A stretch of 64,000 nt of DNA, from contig JAYESD010000009.1 of the NCBI GenBank assembly GCA_036927565.1, positions 153,348,929 to 153,412,928 of the forward strand. Direction: 5' to 3'. The notes beneath the pieces were generated by a model, which searched no databases, had not been told where the DNA came from, and worked only from the letters and a program-made list of their open reading frames with translations. Numbering within the stretch: position 1 is the stretch's first letter; every line of letters starts with the position of its first letter. This stretch comes from Tuctoria greenei. Taxonomy: Eukaryota > Streptophyta > Magnoliopsida > Poales > Poaceae. A program made the translations under genes and the position numbers. Shown here piece after piece: positions 56,209 through 64,000 of this stretch.

Positions 56209-58438
56209 AAACCCATCATAATCATAAGTAATATCATAATACCAGTCTGAACTCACTACCGTCATCAATAATTCCAGATTTCACCATTTGCCAATAACCA
56301 TATTCAATACTAAAAACTAATCCATAACCAGCCATAACCATTACCAAACCATAACCATCCCAATACCGAGTTCCCTCTAATCATGGAAGTTGTCCAGGTG
56401 CTCATAACTGGGAGCACGGCTATCATGATAGTTTTATTAGACACACTCTATAGAGGTTGTACCGCTTTACCCACGTGTTTGTGATTTCATCACCCATCGG
56501 CGACTAAAGAACCTCCCTTATGCCAATTACACTTCCTTTGGTGTATGGCCAAGAGATCACAAAATAGCGTTTACAAAGGGATTACTAGCCTATTTAGACC
56601 CCACTGAGGTTTCACCGGTGGCGATGTCTCCCACCGAGCACATCTTCAACCAAGGGCCCCCTCTTGAACCATTCGGATCCCAAGGTAGTCCCACCAATCA
56701 TCAACAAACCCAATCCGACTACCCCTTCCCCGAGCATCCATATTGGTCCAAATAGCACTGGCAAAACCCTAATTAATCAGCTACGCCGCACCCATACTTG
56801 GCCTCGTGGTGGCACTGTAATACCAGCTTATTCTCGCATGAACCGGTCCTTAGATCTAAAGCAAGCAAACCACCATATCATCCAACCCATCCACATACCA
56901 GGCTTGCTTAGATCACCCATTACCATATCATATTTAACCAGTTCATGTTAATACATATACCATTAACGCATAATTAAATAATATAGTGGTTTCCCATCCC
57001 AATTAATTAAGCGATGCAAAAGGTAAAAAGCCCTTCCCAACTCTCTACCATAATTCCAGGTGACAAGGGTGGTTTATCAATTCTAGTAAACTTCCTACCA
57101 TAGGATTTCCCATCAAATTGACACAAGCATGCAGTTTGCAAACAAAACATTTATTTTAAAACAGGATCAATATGCTTCAAGGACACTTGCCTTGCTCTTG
57201 CGGTTGATTAGGGTCAAGGCCTTGAAACTCTTGGTGCTGAAGATCCTCCGTGGCACTCTCTAGCGCAAATCCGTCTAATCCACACAATAAACATACAACA
57301 AGAACACAATCAAAGAGTGCACAAATATTACTCAAGATGACATGATATGCATGATTGATGCAAATGCAAGGTATAACTTGTTAATTGATTTTAGAATCAA
57401 TTCAACACAATTTAGCTAGGAAAATCGGACTAGTCTGCAGAAGGCCAGACTAGTCCGCACTTCGCAGAACTAGCGAACTAGGGTTTTCTAGATCGACGTA
57501 AATTTGGAGATTAGGGGTCAAATTCATGTAAGGTAAAGAGAATAGAAGATATACCAGGTGTTTAGAACTCCAATGAATCAAGAAACTTGGAGGTAACACT
57601 TGGATTTTGATGATCTAGGGTTGTGGATGAACTTGGAGATGAATTGGTATTGGAGAACGAAAGCTTGATGGAGATCTTGATCCTCTTTCGTTTCCTCCTC
57701 TTCTTTTTCTTGCTTGGGATCTCCTCCTCCCTCCTTGATGATGGCTCTCCACGAACTAGGGTTTGGGTGGGGTGAAAAAGTGGCAAATAGATGTCAAGCC
57801 AAGGGGTGGGGTTGTTTATATAGAGGTAGAGGCTAGGGTTAGAGGGATTTCGAGTTTGAGAGGAGTAGAGGCCAGTTTAGAGTCCCACATGGCCTCTAAA
57901 AGAGTTAGGCACGACATCCCTAGGCCCACTTAACGTGAAACCCAAGAAACAAGTCGTAAAACAAAAGATCAACTCGGAGTCGCGAAATATCGGACAAGTT
58001 CGAAAAGGACCGGACTAGTCCGAAGTTGTCCAGAGAGAAAATCGGACAAGTCTGGACTAAAATCGAACAAGTCCGACTTTAGTCAGAGAGGAAAACGGAC
58101 AAGTCCGCTGGAACACCGGACTAGTCCGTAAAAGTCCAGGGACATAGCAAATTTTCAAGGATTCTTGGAATATCGTACTAGTCCGCACAAAATCGGACAA
58201 GTACGAAAGTTTCCAGAGGCAAAATCGGACTAGTCCGCAGCAAAACTGACAAGTCCCTTTTTAGCCAGAGAGAAATCGGAGTAGTCCTCAGTGAAATCGG
58301 ACTAGTCCGCACTTTCCTGCATTTTAAGTGCGGTTTTGTTCCAAATCAATTTTAAACTCGTTCCTTTTGTTGTGGGTTAATGTTAAACATGTATATGAGT
58401 GTATGCAAGGCATGATGCATGAAAATGAGGTTGTTACA
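56209..58438 (-). repeat. 5' LTR of the minus gypsy element, distal part
   Basis: Resumes after the second GAAGT (56204-56208) with AAACCCATCATAATC, matching the 3' LTR from about 34,888. Minus TATATAAA is at about 57,815-57,823. GGACTAGTCC-type palindromes lie at about 57,425-58,310. It ends TTGTTACA at 58438. Confidence 0.85.
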
Positions 58439-59553
58439 CTATGGTATAGCCGAACGTGGAGGATTACAAAGGACAGATAGGGCTGTCACCACCTACTGCC
58501 TACCTCTTCAATCCGTGGGTCTACGAGACATTCAATGCTACTGAGCTATCCTAACACCATGCTAGCATATTAAGTAATTACCTTAAGAGCCTAGGCACAA
58601 TCCATCCAAAGGCAATGAATTGAATCATCATTGAATCAATGTTGATACACAACATAATTATCCATACTAACCTAGTTATGTTATAATTAACTAGACTATA
58701 GTGGGGGTCTATAGGTTCTATGATAATGAGATATGTTCATGATGAAATAGTCATAGAAGCTATACCTTCCACATACATGGACTCCACAATCAAACAAGAA
58801 ACGCTTTGCCCAAGTATATGTATAAGTAGAGACTAAAGATACCATCTTTATTATGCATAAAGTCACAAATACAAGAAAGAATACATGAGCCATACCTTTC
58901 CCAATGTAGGATTGGGAAGAGAGAGACTCCTTACTCCTTTCCCAATTTGGACTTGGGACTAGAGACTCTCCTCTCCACAACCTAACTCCTCTAAGACTAT
59001 GGATGATAGTGTATACAATAGAGATGAAACTCAAGTGGTGTGTGTTGAAGTGAGGGGTAGGGGGTCCTATTTATACTAGTGTTGAGGTCGGTTCCCACCA
59101 CCAAAAGCGCGCGAATCAGTCACCATTGACTCCAGGGAGCCGGGATGAGCCAACACGTGGAGCTTGACCGAGTTTGGCACCAGGAAGAGGTCGGCCGAAC
59201 CCCTGGTTCGACCGACCTGGTCAAGGCACCAATTCTCGTGTGCTTTCTCCAGGTGGCTGCCAGGTGGGTCCCCTTGATGTATATGGGTGCAACACCATTG
59301 GATCCCCTTGGATAGTTCTGTTTGTGGGCCATTTGATCCATGGGATGCCACGTGTCGTCGCCTGATTGGCTGGGATGATATTTTATAGGATTGGTCCCTC
59401 TACATTTCCTGCATAAAATGCTGCATACACATATTTCTCCAAGTCCAAGTGGAATTGGGTTAGATAGAAAGGTGATGTGTGCAAGAAATGACAAATCCTT
59501 CACATAATTGAGTTAAATTGACGAATGAAATTGGTATATAACAGCCGTCAACA
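58439..59553 (-). repeat. Athila-like 3' LTR, proximal part with promoter
   Basis: Continues the LTR on the far side of the gypsy insertion and ends AGCCGTCAACA at 59553, the inverted match of TGTTGACGGCT at 33840. The minus-strand TATAAATAG is at 59075-59067. GGTCGGCCGAACCCCTGG near 59,190 has an inverted relative at about 62,750 in the same element. Confidence 0.65.
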
Positions 59554-60876
59554 AACTCCCTCAAGCGTATCCTTTGCTCGTCCTGAGCAAAGTCAAGACT
59601 TTAGGTTGATCATCAGGAGTCGCTACAATGTCTTATTTTCAAAAGTATCTAATGCACAACAAGATACTCTATCTAGTATTGCAGAAATTGGCTATGATAC
59701 TCTACCCTTCTTAAGTTATCATGGGGCTTATGCTTTCTCATATTCATGAGTAGTTGAAAGGTAGAATAGCAAATGGAGCAAACATAGCCTAGAAATCAAG
59801 TTCCACTTAAATCTCGGAGAATTCAATTTAGATATTAAGTACCTCAATTTGATTCTTTCAGTCACTCCTTTGTGGATAGTGGAAATATTTCCTCACCAAA
59901 GTATTGTGCCTCTACTATTCCTACTCATTGGATATGGCTTGCATGTGGAGCTTGGTAAGGAAAGTAAGTAGGCATATTTGCATCACATATATTGCTAAGT
60001 CAAAAGAGTAAGCCTTAGGAGAATTCAATTCAAAACTTTTTGATTCAAGACTAGTACATGTGTGATGGAGTGGAAGTGGATGTGGATACTTGAGATAACT
60101 CCTTTTTGGTATAATCTCTATTTCTTTTGCAAGGATGAAACATGGCTATTTTTTTCATTTTCTTTTTGTAGCCATGTCTTCTACTCCCTTTCTTTGCAAT
60201 GAATTTTGAAGAGAGTGCTAAACATAAATAACATGGAGTTTCTCTTTTTATTGTGGTATGGTGGATATGATGGACGTTTTGCTTACTTCTAGTGTAGAAG
60301 TATAGCATGTGCAAGTGAAGTCTTGAATTCAAAAAGAGTTGAATGATTTCTCACATAGGTCTATACTAGTTTGACTAGGCTCAATGTGAAAGCAAATAGC
60401 ATATGCATAAGGTTTTCTCTATGTATGAATATCATATGGCTTTGGTAGGTATTTCCAATCAAATGAGGAAAACTTAAATCTTTTTAGAATTTCTCCGGAA
60501 ATCTAAGTTTTACTTTCAAACTAGGACTAGCAGCCCTATTACCAATTCTAATCTCGCAACAACCTAGAATTAGATCAAGCTTTTGCTACCCACAACTTCC
60601 AAATTAAGGTAAAAGTAATTAAAACCAATGAAAGCAATATTCAGAGAGTAGCAAGTTGTAAACTAGAGACTTAGGAAAATAAAACAGATCAACTATTCAT
60701 CATTTCATCTATGTGAATTCTAAATCATTCTTACCGCACATATTTATTTGATGAAATCAAATCTAGTCCTATTATTTTTTTTATATGCAAGGTGGATGAT
60801 GGATGGATGGAAAATAAATATGCAAGGAATGTGATACATGTTACCTCAAGTGGGGGTCCTCCCCCAAGCTTGTTCT
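59554..60876. other. Non-coding part of the Athila-like element upstream of its 3' LTR
   Basis: AT-rich sequence between ORF-1 and the LTR. The minus-strand purine-rich GAGGGAGTT just before the LTR is the candidate polypurine tract. No gene supported. Confidence 0.4.
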
Positions 60877-62412
60877 TCAACTACTTCCGTGATAAGGGTT
60901 GAACCCTTGATGACGGAAGTATGCTCCAAGATCGGCTTGTTGTTGTTGTAGCACCGTGTTGAAGTCGGTGAATTGAGCATCCATGTGTTGTTGCCAATCC
61001 TGGGTACCTTGAACATGCTCCTGTAGGGTGCTGTAGATGTCACCCGTTATCACTTCAAGTTCTCCCATACGTCTAGTGAGGTCCGTCATTCCTTGGCTAT
61101 AGTCATGATGACTTATGGCCGAAAATGAACGACGTCCTCTCATGGATGTTGGGGGCAAGCTGCTAGAGCTTGAAGTGGATAAGGGTGGATCCCTTTGCCA
61201 TTCTTGCCAAGATGATCCCCCAGTCTCATAAGTCGGAGGTTGAGTCCATCAGGGCGCATAATCCGTTGGGTTCTCTTCCTCTTGGTATTCATGGACTTGA
61301 GAGATTATAGGTGGTCTGCCTGTGGCTGCAGCCCTCGCACAATTCCTTGTTACCCTGCCAGAGACATTACTTCTTCTTGCTTCCTCAAGGGGAAGAAGGT
61401 TAATGGTTAGCCTCCGGCATTTGTACAAATGAAAATCCGGGTTAGGTAACCAAATTTCATTAACAAAGCCGGGATAGAAAAATATCAAGGACCCATCTTG
61501 ATCATGCTTAAGGGTATGTCCTTGCACTAAATAGTCTTCATCAATTAATTCTCTTTCAGTTTCAATATATTCAAATGAAGAGTATTTAAGTGCTCCTACC
61601 CTATCAGCAATATGAGTAATCAATGAAGTGCATTTAATTGGTCCTGATTTTGAAATGTAATCTAACCATTGTGTCATCATGGCTTTGATTGGAGCAACTT
61701 TTATATTTTTAGTCATGGCAAACAAAATTTTCAATTCATCATCTCGCACAACCCTAACATCTCCCCCAGGGAACATAGTCATAGCCACCCATCTATGAAT
61801 GAAGCGTAAGGTAGGGTTTTGGATGTGGCTATTCCTAGGATCCCTACATGTGACCTCACTAATTAGCTCATGCCAAAAACTTTGTTTGTTAAACTTAGGC
61901 AAATTGTCTAAATCTAGCAAATACCGTTTATGGAAGCCTAGGATGCTACCTAATTCTTTCCATAGGATGTTGTATTCTTTTTGAAACAATCTAAAAGCAA
62001 TACCATCAAATCCTATTCTTAGCGTGCAAAGGAATTGGATAGTGAGAAGGCGTGAACCTTTCTCCTCTATGTGAGCAAAGTCATCAAATCCAATTGCATG
62101 CCAAATGGAAAGAAATTTGGAGTCCATACCTATTTTGGAGATCAAATGTGGATCGTAAGCCTTGGTGTGGCGGAACTCATGATCTTGGAGAAGCCTACGT
62201 GCTTGATCTTCAACTTTTCTTCGTATGTCGAGGTCGTTGTCATGAAGAAGTTGGTGTGGGTTGCCTCTTTCTTCCATGGGAGTGTCCTCACACACACTTC
62301 TCCTCCTTGGGCTTGTACCCATGGAAGAGAGGCGTGCACTAGAACATGGCTTGAGCTTGCAGCCTCCTTCCTCTTTCCGAACAACCTCTTCATGTCTTTT
62401 TGAGTTTAACAA
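60877..62412 (-). pseudogene. Athila ORF-1 type protein (one nonsense codon)
   Basis: On the minus strand the frame opens at 62412 and runs to a TGA at 61251-61249; the same frame then continues to a stop at 60877-60879. Segments such as GIAFRLFQKEYNILWKELGS, KQSFWHELISEVTCRD, TLRFIHRWVAMTMFPGGDV and LITHIADRVGAL fit the Arabidopsis retrotransposon ORF-1 (Athila) family, common next to Athila-like elements; its job is unknown. The part after the TGA (MTDLTRRMGELEVITGDIYS, then Gln-rich) looks like a coiled coil. Only one codon breaks a frame of about 510 codons. Confidence 0.7.
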
Positions 62413-63060
62413 GCAAGAACAAAATAAGGCGAGAAAAATCCAAAAAGAAGCGATGTTTGGAAAACAAAACTCTCAACGAATTTTCTCCTCTTGAAAGCTT
62501 GAGTGTAAAATGCAAATGCAAACAAAAGAAAATCTTTTTGGGGATGGATTTGAGCAAGAGTGTTGCAATGAAGAGCAAGAAAAACAAGGTGAGCTAGAGA
62601 GTGACTTGGGGAGGTGTAAAATGATATGGTGTGTGAAGAGAAGTGCTCCTCATGACCACAATTTATAGGGTGCACCTTCCAACAGTCACTTAGGGTTCAA
62701 AATGTAGCCGTTGGAGGAAGGGGAGCCAATTTGGCTCCACTCCCTGTTCAGTCGACCAGGGGGTTCGGCCGACCTGACAGGTGGCCCCCCTGGTTCCTCT
62801 TTTGGCAAATGGCTCCCCAACGGCTATAAAGTTAGCACGTTGGTGAAATGCCACATGTGCAGCTCAGAGAAAATTGTTTTTCAAATAAAAAACTCTTTTC
62901 AAATCCAATAAAAATTTTATTTTGAAAAGAAAGAAAGAAAAATGATAGTTGAGAATATAAGATTCTCAACTTACTAGGGAAACTCAAATATGCAATGGGA
63001 AAAATCCAAATGGGGTGGAAAAAGAAAGAAAGAAAGGTAAAGTGGGATACCTACCAATTT
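62413..63060. other. Spacer between protease and ORF-1
   Basis: No supported frame. It contains GTCGACCAGGGGGTTCGGCC near 62,750, the inverted relative of a motif in the LTR at about 59,190. Reverse transcriptase and integrase would be expected around here in a full element and are absent. Confidence 0.45.
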
Positions 63061-63976
63061 GACCTATTGGCGTAGGTCTCACCATCGTCCGATGAGATGG
63101 ACATTCCCCCGTCTATATTTTACATCCGGGCCCGGAGGGATGGGCTTGGACGGCTTGTCCTGCTTCTTCCGCCATTCCTTCTATGGCAGCTTGGTGGACT
63201 TGGGCCTTCGTGAAGGTCCAGATGATTCCGTCGCCTTTGGTCGAAACGACGGATTCTCCTCGTAGATTAATCTTCTCATAAATGCAATGAGTGAGTCCAC
63301 CTTTGGAGGTGTGACTTCGACCTCTCTGATGTGTTTATCATTCAGCCCATACTTGATCCGAATCATGGAGCATTGTTCTAATTTTGGTCGAAGTGGATTT
63401 CTCCAGCTCCCACATCTATGCGAGCTTTTGCAGTGCTTAGGAATGGCGCCCAAGAATGAGTGGTGTATCCTTCTCGGTGTCCATATCTAGCACCACAAAA
63501 TCCACGGGTATGAAGCAGTTCCGGATCTTCACCGGGACATCTTCAGCAATACCCGCTGGATAACAGACTGAAGAGTCAGCCAGTTGTAGCTGCATTGGTG
63601 TTGGAGTCAGCTCTGTGAAGTTCAGCTGGTCGAACACATCCTTGGGCATCACACTAACACTTGCTCCCAAATCACAAAGTGCCTTATCAAAGTAGTGAGC
63701 CCCAATTGAGCATGAAATGGTAGGACATCCGAGGTCCTTCTTCTTTTCAGGAAGCCTATTGAGGATGGCTGCACTGCAGTCTTTCGTAAGCTTGACGACC
63801 TCAGTGGTGGGCAATGGCCGTTTGTTGTTCAATATGTCCTTGAGATAGCGAGCATAAGTGGGGACTTGCATCGCATCAATCAAGGGCACATTGATGTGGA
63901 TCTTTTGGATAATCTCAACAAAATGGTTGAATTGCTCATCCACTGTTAGCTTCCTTTGTCTGTGAGGGAATGGCAA
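63061..63976 (-). pseudogene. Athila-like gag end and protease (partial)
   Basis: The frame opens minus at 63976 (and must extend beyond the window) with FVEIIQKIHINVPLIDAMQV, PTYARYLKDILNNKRPL, then the protease part KALCDLGASVSVMPKDVF, LQLADSSVCYPAGIAEDVPV and VVLDMDTEKDTPLILGR. The active Asp is in CDLGAS. A shift near 63,440 ends this frame, but protease sequence (STAKARIDVGAGEIHF) continues in another frame, followed by a Lys/Pro-rich tail. This layout is typical of Athila elements of the gypsy class. No polymerase follows. Confidence 0.7.
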
Positions 63977-64000
63977 TAAGTTGGTGTATTCAAAGTGTTT

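Larger units (their letters stand above)
34378..58438 (-). mobile_element. Chromodomain gypsy element (Tekay/Del-like, minus strand)
   Basis: The 3' LTR is 34378-37189 (about 2.8 kb) and the 5' LTR is 43646-44156 plus 56209-58438, split by a copia element. On the minus strand, primer site TGGTATCAGAGCCACAGG (43640-43623), gag, protease, RT, RNase H, integrase and a chromodomain-like end follow in order. The polypurine tract (AAGGGGGGTAGG) lies at about 37,192-37,203. CTGTG (34373-34377) and CTATG (58439-58443) are the candidate target duplications, with one mismatch. A solo copia LTR (38177-39829) sits within integrase. The 5' LTR lacks about 80 bases present at 36,060-36,140 of the 3' LTR. 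Confidence 0.85.
33840..64000 (-). mobile_element. Athila-like gypsy element (minus), 5' end outside the window
   Basis: On the minus strand a gag/protease region (63976 to about 63,060), a spacer and an Athila ORF-1 type frame (62412-60877) lead to a 3' LTR that starts at 59553 (TGTTGACGGC) and ends at 33840 (GCCGTCAACA). The LTR is split by a 24-kb gypsy insertion, leaving 33840-34377 and 58439-59553. TATAAATAG lies on the minus strand at 59075-59067, in the right place for the LTR promoter. The element inserted into the F-box gene 86 bases from the other gypsy element. No reverse transcriptase or integrase is seen between protease and ORF-1, so the element was probably non-autonomous. The 5' LTR and target duplication partner lie outside the window. 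Confidence 0.75.

Noticed and set aside
61799..62597. Plus-strand frames opposite ORF-1
   Set aside because: Antisense shadows without motifs.

Overview
The window looks like repeat-rich nuclear DNA of a flowering plant, almost certainly a grass. The evidence is established-family content: CACTA (En/Spm) transposons with TNPA-like and Ulp1-like genes, Ty3/gypsy elements (a chromodomain type, an Athila type and a non-autonomous type), a Ty1/copia element with Sirevirus hallmarks, grass-type LTR promoters, and an F-box pseudogene of a type familiar from grasses. There are no operons, prokaryotic genes, rRNA or tRNA genes that I can recognise. I cannot name the species. No intact cellular gene is visible; every host-like gene is truncated, frameshifted or interrupted.

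Region 1 (1-9,011) holds a decayed CACTA transposon gene (TNPA-like plus Ulp1-like protease, 1,597-5,303) between clusters of hairpin-forming subterminal repeats, and three copies of an unrecognised gene family with an acidic tail (1-348 minus, 6,275-6,895 plus, 7,773-8,493 plus). Region 2 (10,321-15,478) is a second CACTA element: a multi-exon Transposase_24-like gene, then a 1.6 kb array with 37-bp and 130-bp periods, ending in a recognisable CACTA terminus at 15,478. That terminus cuts into a WRN-like 3'-5' exonuclease pseudogene (15,479-15,960 minus). Region 3 (16-21.4 kb) holds an LTR-like promoter fragment, a fourth copy of the acidic family (18,842-19,249 minus), a non-autonomous hAT-like element with an 8-bp target duplication, and Stowaway-like arms.

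Region 4 (21,427-64,000) is a nest of retrotransposons inside one F-box pseudogene. The F-box sequence is split by a gypsy element (21,727-33,748, target duplication CCCAG), whose gag is itself split by a smaller non-autonomous relative (24,617-29,139, duplication GCTAT). Only 86 bases of F-box sequence further on, an Athila-like element on the minus strand begins (33,840 to beyond the window). Its 3' LTR was split by a minus-strand chromodomain gypsy element (about 34,378-58,438). That element's integrase holds a solo copia LTR (38,177-39,829), and its 5' LTR was split by a 12-kb Sirevirus-like copia element (44,157-56,203, duplication GAAGT). Target duplications, primer binding sites and polypurine tracts let the order of insertion be read directly.

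The most interesting signals are: the unrecognised acidic gene family dispersed around CACTA ends; the same GGACTAGTCC palindrome in LTRs of two unrelated retrotransposon classes; the non-autonomous gypsy element with a long open frame of unknown function; the extra frame downstream of pol in the Sirevirus-like element; and the period switch in the CACTA terminal array. All family assignments rest on motifs read by eye; no database search was run.
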